A stretch of 34,284 nt of DNA. Source: Acidobacteria bacterium 13_1_40CM_65_14 (lineage in GTDB: Bacteria > Acidobacteriota > Vicinamibacteria > Vicinamibacterales > CAVVIG01). Positions 6,425-14,656 of the stretch are shown piece by piece. The stretch covers positions 1 to 34,284 of the forward strand of contig MNEX01000059.1 in assembly GCA_001917905.1 (NCBI GenBank), given 5' to 3'. A program made the position numbers and the translations under genes. The notes beneath the pieces are model-generated. The model was given only the letters and a program-made list of their open reading frames with translations. It did no database searches and had not been told where the DNA came from. Numbering within the stretch: position 1 is the first letter of the stretch; every line of letters begins with the position of its first letter.

Positions 6425-9190
6425 TTACATCTCAGCTGTAGCGATCGCAGCCGTCGAGCTGACCGTCCGCGCGGCGGATTCGGCGAGACACGCGGTCAGG
6501 TGCTCGGCAATAACGCGCACGTGGGGGTCCGTCAGCATCGTCGAGTGCGACCCTGACACAATCCGAATGTCGACGCCACCCGCTGCCAGATCGCTCCATC
6601 CCATGTCGGAACGGTACACGCGGAACAGCGGGCCCGCGCGTGCGCGAAACAGCGTGATGCGTCCCGGGTAGACTTTCGGGACGTAGTGCGTCAATGCGTG
6701 ATATTCCGCCTCGAGAAACGCCGTTGCGCCTTCTGGAAACTGCCACATCCCGAGCACATCGCGGATGTCGGCGGCGCGGGTGCCCTCGTCTGCGCGCGCG
6801 AATCGACGCCGTCGTTTGTTCACCGCGAGCCGTACCTTGCTTTGAAGGCGCCCGAACATTTCTCCCCGGTCGGACGGCAGGAAATCATCGAAGAACCAGT
6901 ACGGAAGATTGCGGAGGAACTCGACGACGAACCGTGGACCCGCGGCGATCGTCGCCGGCGCCTGTTCCAAGGGACACTGATCGAAAATCGCCAGGAGCGC
7001 GACCTGGTGGCCTTCCGCCGTGAGTTGACGCGCCATCTCGAACGCGAGGATGCCTCCCGACGAATACCCCGCCAGCCGATACGGTCCGTGCGGCGCGACC
7101 GTCAGGATCTCTTCGACATAGCGAGCGGCGCTCACCTCAATCGACGCGCACGCGTGCGCGTCTGACGGCGCGGGACGAAGGCCGAACACCGGCTGATCGT
7201 CTCCGAGATGGCGACCGAGCGTCGCCAGGCCGAGGACGCTTCCGCCGATGCCACTGACACAAAACAACGGACGCTTGCGGCCGTGGGGCTGAATCGGCAC
7301 GAGGGCCGACTGGGATGGCGGCTCGCTCTGCTCGACGACGGCGGCCAGCTGCTCGATCGTCGGCGCCCGAAGCAGTGTGCTCAGCGGCAGTTTTCGTCCG
7401 AATGACTGCTCGATTCTCGCGAACAGACGCGCCGCGATGAGCGAGTGGCCGCCAATCTCGAAGAAGTTGGCATCGATGCCGACCGTCTCGACCTGAAAGA
7501 GGTCTGCCCAGATCGTGGTGAGCACCCGCTCGGTCGCGGTTCGAGCGATTGAACGGGCGTGGCCGACCGCGCCTGCCGGCCGTTCAGATTTGGCAAGGGC
7601 CTGCCGATCCACTTTCCCACTCGACGTGAGCGGCAGCGCGTCGAGCACGACCCACCGGGACGGCACCATGTAGTGAGCGAGCGCCGATTCGAGGAATCGT
7701 CGCAGCTCGCTGACCAGACAGGCCGGCGGCTCTTTGAACACGACGTAGGCGGTCAAGCGCGCGTCTGCGGCTCCACGCTCGCAGAGGACCGCCGCCTGCC
7801 GGAGAGCGGGATGCCGGATGAGCGTCGCTTCGATGCCTTCCAACTCGACGCGAAACCCTCGAACCTTCACCTGATTGTCCGAGCGCCCGAGAAACTCGAC
7901 GAGCCCATCCGGCAAATACCGCGCGCGATCGCCGGTTCTGTAGAGCCGTGCGCCGTCGGTCGTGGTGAACGGATGCGCCATGAAACTCTTCGCCGTCAGG
8001 GCGGGCTGATGTCGATAGCCTCGAGCGAGGCCGTCGCCGCCCACATACAGCTCGCCTGGCGCGCCGATCGGAACCGGATTCAGATGCGTGTCGAGAATCC
8101 ACGCGTCGGTACCGGCAATCGGGCGTCCGATCGGTACCGAGCGTGCGGCGGCCGGCAGATCTCGCGGGATCGGATAACAGTGAGTGAAGGTCGTGGCCTC
8201 GGTCGGCCCGTATCCGTTGATGAGGCGCGTCGAGGGCAGGAGCCGCAGCGCGCTCTGCACGTGTGGCACCGACAGCGCTTCTCCGCCGATGAACAACTCG
8301 CGCACGCCGGACAAGGCCTGCGGGCATTCGTCGATGACCGCGTTGAACAACGACGCGGTGAGCCACAGACACGTGACCCGATGCCGCTTCAGAAGTTGCG
8401 CGAGGTGCTCGAATGATTCGAGCCGTCCAGGAAACAACGCGAGACCCGCTCCGTGCAGCAGCGGATGCCAGATCTCGAAGGTCGAGAGGTCGAATGACAC
8501 CGACGAGAGCTGCAGGAACACGTCGGCCGGCTCGACTCGGAAAAAATCGAGCCCCGTGACCAGTCGCACGATGCCGCGGTGCAGTACCTCCACGCCCTTG
8601 GGTTCCCCAGTGCTGCCCGATGTGTAGATCACGTACGCCAGGCTGTTCGGATCGGCGTGACACTCGAGGTTCTCGGGGCTGTGACGAGCGAGCTCGTTCC
8701 AATCCGGCTCGATCGCCGCGAGACGATCGTCGCCAACGACCATGCGAATGTGTCCGTTCCGGCCGATGACGAGCGACAACGCGGCGTTGCCGGCCACGGA
8801 CGCCAGGCGATCCGCACGATCCGACGGATCGAGCGCCAGGTAGCCGCCGCCCGCCTTGAGCACCGCGAGCAGGCTCGTGACCATGTCCGTCGGCCGTTCG
8901 AGACACACGCCCACGAGGTCGCCGGTCCCGACGCCGAGGGATCGAAGGTGACGCGCGAGCTGATTCGCGCGCCGGTTCAGCGCGGCATACGTGAGCGCAT
9001 CCCCATCTTGGACCAGGGCCGTCGCATCAGGCGTGCGCTCGGCCTGGGCTTCGAAGAGTTGATGCACGCATCGGTCTCGCCGATCGTCGGTCGCGCGCGT
9101 GCTCGACCACGCGATCAGCTGTTGTCGCTGCTTCGCAGGAAGCGATGAAAACCGATCGACGGGATGAGAACGCAGTCTTTTGTCTTCCAT
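6425..9190 (-). CDS. Stand-alone NRPS-like adenylation-carrier-thioesterase protein
   Basis: This 921-residue protein should adenylate a carboxylic acid (probably an amino acid), load it on its own phosphopantetheine arm and release or transfer it with a thioesterase. Adenylation domain about 40-535: A3 YTSGSTGEPKG (189-199), FDLSTFEIW with D234 at the position that binds an alpha-amino group, A5 NGYGPTEAT, A7 LYRTGDRARYLPDG, A8 GRSDNQVKVRGFRVELEG, and the A10 lysine K526 in LTSSGKVDR. Carrier domain about 550-620: FFEIGGHSL with S583. Thioesterase about 638-900: nucleophile S710 in GYSSGG, probable D737, and H882 in GSHSTML. There is no condensation, reductase or epimerase domain. The substrate-pocket residues begin D-L-F, and I cannot name the substrate. 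No clear ribosome-binding site precedes ATG 9190. The gene lies between beta-helix genes and is transcribed with them. Proteobacterial XrtA loci carry a separate AMP-forming ligase, carrier protein and hydrolases, and this may be their fused counterpart. Confidence 0.93.
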   Translation of the reverse strand: MEDKRLRSHPVDRFSSLPAKQRQQLIAWSSTRATDDRRDRCVHQLFEAQAERTPDATALVQDGDALTYAALNRRANQLARHLRSLGVGTGDLVGVCLERPTDMVTSLLAVLKAGGGYLALDPSDRADRLASVAGNAALSLVIGRNGHIRMVVGDDRLAAIEPDWNELARHSPENLECHADPNSLAYVIYTSGSTGEPKGVEVLHRGIVRLVTGLDFFRVEPADVFLQLSSVSFDLSTFEIWHPLLHGAGLALFPGRLESFEHLAQLLKRHRVTCLWLTASLFNAVIDECPQALSGVRELFIGGEALSVPHVQSALRLLPSTRLINGYGPTEATTFTHCYPIPRDLPAAARSVPIGRPIAGTDAWILDTHLNPVPIGAPGELYVGGDGLARGYRHQPALTAKSFMAHPFTTTDGARLYRTGDRARYLPDGLVEFLGRSDNQVKVRGFRVELEGIEATLIRHPALRQAAVLCERGAADARLTAYVVFKEPPACLVSELRRFLESALAHYMVPSRWVVLDALPLTSSGKVDRQALAKSERPAGAVGHARSIARTATERVLTTIWADLFQVETVGIDANFFEIGGHSLIAARLFARIEQSFGRKLPLSTLLRAPTIEQLAAVVEQSEPPSQSALVPIQPHGRKRPLFCVSGIGGSVLGLATLGRHLGDDQPVFGLRPAPSDAHACASIEVSAARYVEEILTVAPHGPYRLAGYSSGGILAFEMARQLTAEGHQVALLAIFDQCPLEQAPATIAAGPRFVVEFLRNLPYWFFDDFLPSDRGEMFGRLQSKVRLAVNKRRRRFARADEGTRAADIRDVLGMWQFPEGATAFLEAEYHALTHYVPKVYPGRITLFRARAGPLFRVYRSDMGWSDLAAGGVDIRIVSGSHSTMLTDPHVRVIAEHLTACLAESAARTVSSTAAIATAEM

Positions 9191-9372
9191 GTGCCAGATA
9201 ACTTCTGCGCGACGCGCGAAGAACCATGGAGATTCGGGGGGTCGCCTATTCGGCGATCAAGCTGACAGCAAAGACCACACCGTGATTGATGACTTCTTCA
9301 CGAAATGTGATGGACGCCGCGATGAGGTTCGTCGACTTCAGCCGAGCGATCGCGTGGGTCGCTAAAGAGGAT

Positions 9373-9480
9373 GTGAAGAAATCACGTCAACGCAAAGGCC
9401 GCTAAGACCGCAAAGGATGAATCTTTCGAAAAGATGCTTTGCGCGCTTTGCGATCTTTGCGTTCAACGTGATTCTTTCAC
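9373..9480. repeat. 108-bp near-perfect palindrome (GCAAAG type) at the end of the third beta-helix gene
   Basis: The left arm begins GTGAAGAAATCACGTC then AACGCAAAGG. The reverse complement of the right arm begins GTGAAAGAATCACGTT then GAACGCAAAG, and both continue with further GCAAAG-like units to a centre near 9426 (ATCTTTCGAAAAGAT). The right arm contains the last codons and the TGA (9465-9463) of the minus-strand beta-helix gene, so the palindrome sits exactly where a terminator for that gene would act. Size and internal GCAAAG periodicity also suit a dispersed palindromic element. The rest of the gap, 9191-9372, shows no gene and no clear promoter motif. Confidence 0.75.
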
Positions 9481-10758
9481 AAGCTCGTCTGGCCGGTACT
9501 CGTCAGCGCCGATGTCGTAGCCCATACCCTGCGGCCGGACCTCGCCGTCGCGGTCGTCGGTCACACCCGCCAGGTTGAGTCCGCGATCGATCGCGCTCGT
9601 GGCCGACTTCACCAGGTGCAGGTCGCCGCGCACGGCGTCGACGAAGAAGGCGGCTCTCGCGCTGGCGAGATTGCCGGTCTCGACGCCCGTCGCGCCGTCA
9701 CGCGCCCCGATCGCGCCATCGAGCAGGTTGTTGCCGATGACGACGCCGCGAGAGCCGGGAAAGCGGTATTCGATCGGCGTCCCGTACGTGCCGGAGAGAA
9801 ACACCGTGTTGTTCAGCACCTGCGTGTTCGGCGAATCCGCGACGGCGATGCCGACGTCGCCAGACTGTCGTGCCGCCCGGAAGATCATGTTGTTGCGAAT
9901 GATGCCGCCCGTGTGATCGAAGCCCGCAATCTGCAAGCCATACGCGATGCCGCGGGCGCAGTTGATGAAGAGGTTCCGCTCGGTGACCGTGTTGCTCGAG
10001 TGGTTCCACATCAGAACGGCGGGACCGGCCAATCCCCCGCGTGGCGCGACGAGGTTGCGGAACACGTTGTCACGAATGATCCAATTCGCTCCGGTGTGGA
10101 CGTCGACCCCGTTGACGTACGCATCCTTCGCGGTCGTCGTGTACTCGATGACCGAGTACTCGACGATGCCGTTATTCACACCGCCGCCGGCGCCGTCCGG
10201 GTTGCTCTTGATGAACTGCGCGCCGGCATCGATCAGGTGCACGTTGTAGATACGCGGATTCTGCGTGCCGGCGTTGAAGACGATCGCGTGGTAAAAGACA
10301 TCTCGAATCGTCAGATTCGCGATGGTGATGCCCTGCACGTTGCCGCCGGTCCAGATTCCGTACGGGACGTGGCCGTAGCCGGCACGCGCCATGCCGGGAC
10401 CCTTCAGGACGACCGCATCGCGATCGTCAGACGCGCCGCGAATGGCGACGTTCGTGAAATTGCCGTTGATGGAGAGTGTCCTCGTCAGGTCGTAGGTTCC
10501 CGGTGCGAGCAGAATCGTCGTGTTCGATGCGAGTCGCGTCACGGCGGATTGCAGCTGCGCTTCGCTCGACACGGCGACAACGTGGCCGCCCGGCGCCGGC
10601 AGCGGCGGAACGCGGTCCGCGGCTCGGCCCGTCACGTGTGGCGGCGCGCTGAGCGTCATCGTCAGCACCAGCACACTCGTCAAGATCGCAAAACGGAGCG
10701 CGATCGCCACGCCGACACGACGCCCAACATGTTGTCCAAGAACGAATGTCGGGCACAT
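9463..10758 (-). CDS. Secreted right-handed parallel beta-helix protein (third paralogue)
   Basis: This 431-residue protein has an N-terminal hydrophobic stretch (VAIALRFAILTSVLVLTMTLS, residues about 17-37) consistent with a signal peptide, then a beta-helix from about 58 to 415 ending YDIGADEYRP. It is clearly paralogous to both beta-helix modules of the giant protein, sharing VPYGIWTGGNVQGIT, NWIIRDNVFRN and DSPNTQVLNNTV with them. It lacks Ig modules and the C-terminal domain. A downstream start near residue 15 or 17 (GTG codons) would give a more ordinary signal peptide, and no strong ribosome-binding site supports the ATG at 10758. The gene starts 10 bases after the stop of the upstream glycosyltransferase, so the two are probably co-transcribed. 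The last codons (VKESR) come from the palindrome at 9373-9480. Function is unknown; it may be a polysaccharide-binding or -processing protein. Confidence 0.85.
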   Translation of the reverse strand: MCPTFVLGQHVGRRVGVAIALRFAILTSVLVLTMTLSAPPHVTGRAADRVPPLPAPGGHVVAVSSEAQLQSAVTRLASNTTILLAPGTYDLTRTLSINGNFTNVAIRGASDDRDAVVLKGPGMARAGYGHVPYGIWTGGNVQGITIANLTIRDVFYHAIVFNAGTQNPRIYNVHLIDAGAQFIKSNPDGAGGGVNNGIVEYSVIEYTTTAKDAYVNGVDVHTGANWIIRDNVFRNLVAPRGGLAGPAVLMWNHSSNTVTERNLFINCARGIAYGLQIAGFDHTGGIIRNNMIFRAARQSGDVGIAVADSPNTQVLNNTVFLSGTYGTPIEYRFPGSRGVVIGNNLLDGAIGARDGATGVETGNLASARAAFFVDAVRGDLHLVKSATSAIDRGLNLAGVTDDRDGEVRPQGMGYDIGADEYRPDELVKESR

Positions 10759-10768
10759 GTGTGGTGAA

Positions 10769-11983
10769 TCAGGAATTGGCGTGCCGGCGATCAGGAAAGT
10801 TCACGACCTGGGCAGTTTGGTGACCACGCCGCGCGACGAGCTCTTCGTACACCGCTTCGAGCGTGCGGGTCCGATGTTCGAACGAGAGCTCCCGCTCGAT
10901 GCGCGCCCGCGCCGCGGCGACGCGCGCCATGGTTGCGTGGCGATCGGTCAGCGTCTGCTCAACGGCGTGTGCAAGGGCGGCCGCATCGCCGCACGGCACG
11001 ATGAGACCGTGGATGCCGTGCCTGACGATATCTCTCGTCCCCCCGGCATCAGTCGCGACGACGGGTGTCTCGAGCGCCATCGCTTCGAGAACCGCGTTCG
11101 GTGTGCCTTCAGAATCCGAGCTCTGCACAAACACATCGAAGGCGTGATGCAGCCGCGTGACGTCGGTGCGGTGGCCCAGGAACTGGCATCCCTCGATGGC
11201 GAGTCCCGTGGCTTTGGCGATCAGCATGTCGCGCAGGCTGCCGTCGCCGACAATGAAGAGTTTGATCACACGCGACTTCTGTTGCAGCCGCGCGACCGCC
11301 TCGAGCAGCACGTCGAATCGCTTGACCGGCTCGAGGCGCCCGACCGCCCCAATCGCGATCTCCCACGGCTCGATGCCGAGCTGCCGTCGTGCGGCGGCCA
11401 CGTCGCCGTGCGCGCGCTGAAACTGTGCGGGATCGATCCCGTTCAACAGCGTCGTAATCCGTCCCGCCTGGACTCCTGACTTGACGAGCGTGGCGCAGAT
11501 GTCGCCCGAGACCGCGATGACCCGCGGAAACCAGCGCAGAAGTTGTTTGTCGGCGGGGTAATAGATCCGCCGCTCCTTCCAGCTGTCGTAGATCCAGCCG
11601 TGAACGGTTGACAGAGGGGTCGCGCCGGTCGCACGTGCGAGTCCGAGCGCCAGAAGGTCGGTCTTGTAGTCGTGCGCGTGCACGATGTCGATGCGCCGCT
11701 GGCGCACGATCGAGACCAGCGCCGGCCAAATAGCTCGATCGAATGAATGACGCTCGCGAACCTCGACGTAGTCGACCGCCATCGCGCTGGCGCGCGCGCC
11801 GACCTCGAACACAGTGTCTCGCGCGTCGCGGAGATAGCAGACCGTCACCGCCACGCGGTCGCGATTCGCGCGCGCCGCCCCGTGCAGAATGGTCTTCTCC
11901 GGCCCGCCGCCAGTGCCACGGACGCTTCGAAGCTCGAGGACGCGGATGGGATCGTAGACTTTAGTCATCTCTCCAGCAGACAT
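10769..11983 (-). CDS. GT4-family glycosyltransferase
   Basis: This retaining GT-B glycosyltransferase has about 404 residues. The N-terminal acceptor domain begins IRVLELRSVRGTGGGPEKTIL, with the glycine-rich loop common in this family. The donor domain contains GAVGRLEPVKRFDVLLEA, IVGDGSLRD and the E-x7-E element SEGTPNAVLEAMA, followed by TPVVATDAGGTRDIV. The ATG at 11983 was chosen because AGG sits five bases upstream. An ATG at 11968 (MTKVYD) is an alternative, and a longer reading to 12076 would run into the divergent promoter region. It most likely transfers a sugar to a lipid-linked or exopolysaccharide intermediate at the cytoplasmic face of the membrane. It is divergent from the plus-strand cluster at 12082 and 10 bases upstream of the beta-helix gene. 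Confidence 0.92.
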   Translation of the reverse strand: MSAGEMTKVYDPIRVLELRSVRGTGGGPEKTILHGAARANRDRVAVTVCYLRDARDTVFEVGARASAMAVDYVEVRERHSFDRAIWPALVSIVRQRRIDIVHAHDYKTDLLALGLARATGATPLSTVHGWIYDSWKERRIYYPADKQLLRWFPRVIAVSGDICATLVKSGVQAGRITTLLNGIDPAQFQRAHGDVAAARRQLGIEPWEIAIGAVGRLEPVKRFDVLLEAVARLQQKSRVIKLFIVGDGSLRDMLIAKATGLAIEGCQFLGHRTDVTRLHHAFDVFVQSSDSEGTPNAVLEAMALETPVVATDAGGTRDIVRHGIHGLIVPCGDAAALAHAVEQTLTDRHATMARVAAARARIERELSFEHRTRTLEAVYEELVARRGHQTAQVVNFPDRRHANS

Positions 11984-12043
11984 CGGGCCTGGCAGCGATC
12001 GCCGACACCGAGTTGGTAGGGCGACAGCTGCGGAATCTGTGTG

Positions 12044-12059
12044 TGGCCAGTTCTTTGCT
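12044..12059 (+). promoter_or_regulatory. Candidate sigma-54 (-24/-12) promoter of the plus-strand glycan operon
   Basis: The sequence TGGCCAGTTCTTTGCT matches 10 of 12 defined positions of TGGCACG-N4-TTGCW, with GG (12045-12046) and GC (12057-12058) at the exact 10-base spacing. The expected transcription start is near 12070, giving a leader of about 12 bases before the ATG at 12082, which is unusually short. The same TGGC...TTGCTC pattern recurs at 31584 (+) and 30773 (-), each in front of an operon. Confidence 0.6.
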
Positions 12060-12081
12060 CCCTTGAAGGCCAGCACACCCC

Positions 12082-13251
12082 ATGCCGACCCTTCGCGCCT
12101 TGCTTCTTAGCGAGCTGTTTCCGCCAGCGGTGGGCGGCAGCGCGGTACTGTTTCACGGCATCTATTCGCGCCTCGCCGACACGGACGTCCTCGTGCTCAC
12201 CGATGGACCGGCGACGCCGGCGACGCCGCGCGAACGATCCGGACGCCTCAACGTTGTCACGCGTCCGCTCGCGACGCGCCGCTGGGGCGTGGTCGATCCG
12301 AAGGGGCTGTGGCAACACCTGCGGCTGGCGTGGCACCTGCGCCGCCTCATCTCGCGGCGGCAGGGGCTGATTCATTGCGCGCGCGCGCTGCCGGAAGGTG
12401 TCGCCGCGATGATCGCGCACGCCTTCGGCGGTCCGCGGTACGTCTGCTGGGCGCACGGCGAGGACCTCGCGAGCGCGCTGACGTCGCGCGAGCTCACCTG
12501 GCTGACCAAATGCGTCTATCGGCGGGCCACCGCAGCGCTCGCCAACAGCCGGAACACCGCGACGATGCTCGGGGCGCTGGGCGTGCCCGAGACCAAGATC
12601 CAAATCGTTCACCCGGCCGTCGACGCCGACCGCTTTCATCCACACGTTGATGGACGCGGCGTGCGGGAGCGGTACGCCGGGCCGGGTGACATCGTGCTGC
12701 TCTCGGTCGGCCGTCTCCAGCGACGCAAAGGGCACGACATCGCGATCCAGGCGATCGCAGCCCTTCGGACGCAACTGCCGAACCTGCGCTACGTCATTGC
12801 CGGCGACGGCGAGGAGCGATCAAGACTCGAGCAACTGGCCGCCGAGCTCGGCGTTCAGGACCGCGTGTTCTTCGCGGGCACCGTTTCCGACGCCGATCTG
12901 CCGGCGTTCTACGCGGCGTGCGACATCTTCCTCCTGCCCAACCGCGTCGATGACGGCGACATCGAGGGGTTTGGCATCGTGTTCCTCGAAGCGGCGGCGA
13001 GTGGCAAACCGGTCATCGGCGGTGACAACGGCGGCGTTCCGGAGGCGGTCGAGCGCGACGTCACGGGATTGCTCGTCGACGGCGCGGACGTTTGGGCGGT
13101 GGCTGCGGCCATCGCCGATTTGGCCACGTCGGAGGAACGACGGGGCCGGATGGGGCTGGCGGGACGCGTGCGCGCGCACGGCTGCTTCAGCTGGCAGCGC
13201 GCCGCGGCCGCGGTCTCCGAGCTCCAGCGCCGCGAAGCATCCCACGCGTGA
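12082..13251 (+). CDS. GT4-family glycosyltransferase, first gene of the plus-strand operon
   Basis: This is a 389-residue GT-B glycosyltransferase. The N-terminus LLLSELFPPAVGGSAV is the acceptor-domain loop. The C-terminal donor domain shows LLSVGRLQRRKGHDIAIQA, VIAGDGEERSRLE, and the E-x7-E motif EGFGIVFLE near residues 295-303 followed by AAASGKPVIGGDNGGVPEAV. It probably uses a nucleotide sugar and acts on the cytoplasmic side. It is the first gene behind the sigma-54-like element at 12044-12059, and the ligase gene follows after 13 bases. Genes of this type accompany exosortase A clusters, but the GT4 fold is too widespread to assign the exact sugar or linkage. Confidence 0.95.
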   Translation: MPTLRALLLSELFPPAVGGSAVLFHGIYSRLADTDVLVLTDGPATPATPRERSGRLNVVTRPLATRRWGVVDPKGLWQHLRLAWHLRRLISRRQGLIHCARALPEGVAAMIAHAFGGPRYVCWAHGEDLASALTSRELTWLTKCVYRRATAALANSRNTATMLGALGVPETKIQIVHPAVDADRFHPHVDGRGVRERYAGPGDIVLLSVGRLQRRKGHDIAIQAIAALRTQLPNLRYVIAGDGEERSRLEQLAAELGVQDRVFFAGTVSDADLPAFYAACDIFLLPNRVDDGDIEGFGIVFLEAAASGKPVIGGDNGGVPEAVERDVTGLLVDGADVWAVAAAIADLATSEERRGRMGLAGRVRAHGCFSWQRAAAAVSELQRREASHA

Positions 13252-13264
13252 GGTTCCCAGGCAG

Positions 13265-14656
13265 ATGCTGAGAACCCTGTTCGTCATGTCGATCCTGGTG
13301 CCCGGTTTTTTCATGGCGCTCCGGGACCGGTTCAAGGCGTTGCTCCTGTATCTGTGGTTTGCGTTCTTCAGACCGCAGGACTGGATGTGGCTGGATATCT
13401 CCGCGCTCAAGCCGTCGCTCGCCCTGGGCCTCGTGCTGATCGTGCCGGCCATCTTTTCCGGCATCCTGCCGGACCTGACGCATCCGCTGAGCGTCGGCGC
13501 GCTGCTGTTCCTCGGATCCAGCCTCCTGGCGCAGTTCAACGCCGTCAACGCGCAGGTGGGGTGGGAGTGGATCGACTTTCTCACGCGCCTGCTGCTGGTG
13601 TGTCTGCTCGGCGTCACCTTGATCACCACAGTACGGCGGATGGTCGCCGTCGTGGCGGTCGTGTCGGGCTCGTTCGGGATTCACGCGGCGAAGGCGGGGC
13701 TGGCGTCGATGCTCGGCGGCGGCGTACGGTTTTTCGATGGACTGTCGGGCGCCTTCGTCGACAACAACGGGTACGCGTGCGGCACGGTGATGATCATGCC
13801 GCTGCTGCTCGCGGCCGCGGACAACCTCGATCTCCTCATTCCTGCCGATCGGGAGAAGACGCTCGTGTGGGCACGCCGGGCGTTCCGAATCGCGGTTCCA
13901 CTCTGCGCATTCACGGTCGTCAGCACCTTCTCGCGCGGCGGATTCATCGCGCTGGCCGCGTCGACGCTCGTGTACGTCGCGCTGCATCGCCGCCGCGTGC
14001 GGCTCGCACTGGCGATGTCAGCGCTCGTTGTCTTCGGCCTCGTGTTCGTGCCGATGCCCGAGGGCTACGCCGACCGGCTCGACACTCTGAATTCGTACGA
14101 GGACGACGAGGGGTCTGCGGGCAGCCGCTTTCATTTCTGGGAGGTCGCCAAGGTGATGGCCGACGCTCAGCCGCTCGGCGTCGGCCTGCGCAACTACGAG
14201 TTCGCGTACGACACGTACGATTTTTCCAACGGCCGCTACGGGCACAACCGCGCGGTTCACAGCAGCCACTTCCAGGTCCTCGCCGAGCTCGGCTACGTGG
14301 GCGCCGCCGTGTGGATCGGTCAGTTCATGCTCGCGTTCATCGTCGCGCTCCGCGTTCGCCGCCGGTCCTGGACGCCCGGGCTGTCGCCGGCGTCGGCGCG
14401 CTTTCTCGCGACGATGTCGACCGGCCTCATGGTGTCGATGGCCGGATTCCTGGTCGGTGGAAGCTTTCTGGCCATGGCGCTGAACGACGTCACGTGGCTC
14501 ACGTTCGCGATGCTGGCGGCTCTCGACCGCATTGCGTCGCAGTTGTGTCTCGAGGCAAAAAAAGCGACGCCGGAGCCGCACGTCATCGCCCCGCACTTCG
14601 TCCCAGTGGTGCAGCGCCCGGCGGCGTTCGGCTCGCTGTCAGGGAAGTCCGCGTGA
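13265..14656 (+). CDS. O-antigen-ligase-like membrane protein, exosortase-A-associated O-glycosylation ligase type
   Basis: This polytopic membrane protein has 463 residues. Hydrophobic segments fill most of its length (for example LFVMSILVPGFFMAL, AVAVVSGSFGIHA, LALAMSALVVFGLVFVP), with a periplasmic-type loop around 250-340. The opening (FFMALRDRFKALLLYLWFAFFRPQDW) and the DNNGYACGTVMIMPLL and STFSRGGFIAL elements recall the probable O-glycosylation ligase family found with exosortase A (TIGR03097), a relative of Wzy and WaaL. Such proteins move a lipid-linked glycan to an acceptor outside the membrane. The start was taken at ATG 13265 because longer readings overlap the upstream glycosyltransferase and carry no membrane character. 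The 3' end overlaps the next gene by four bases (GTGA). Family assignment is from memory of motifs and should be checked by HMM. Confidence 0.88.
   Translation: MLRTLFVMSILVPGFFMALRDRFKALLLYLWFAFFRPQDWMWLDISALKPSLALGLVLIVPAIFSGILPDLTHPLSVGALLFLGSSLLAQFNAVNAQVGWEWIDFLTRLLLVCLLGVTLITTVRRMVAVVAVVSGSFGIHAAKAGLASMLGGGVRFFDGLSGAFVDNNGYACGTVMIMPLLLAAADNLDLLIPADREKTLVWARRAFRIAVPLCAFTVVSTFSRGGFIALAASTLVYVALHRRRVRLALAMSALVVFGLVFVPMPEGYADRLDTLNSYEDDEGSAGSRFHFWEVAKVMADAQPLGVGLRNYEFAYDTYDFSNGRYGHNRAVHSSHFQVLAELGYVGAAVWIGQFMLAFIVALRVRRRSWTPGLSPASARFLATMSTGLMVSMAGFLVGGSFLAMALNDVTWLTFAMLAALDRIASQLCLEAKKATPEPHVIAPHFVPVVQRPAAFGSLSGKSA

Noticed and set aside
9260-9290. TGTGGTCTTTGCTG upstream of the A-T-TE gene as a sigma-54 promoter
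   Set aside because: TGG and TTTGCT are both present, but the spacing between GG and GC is several bases too short.
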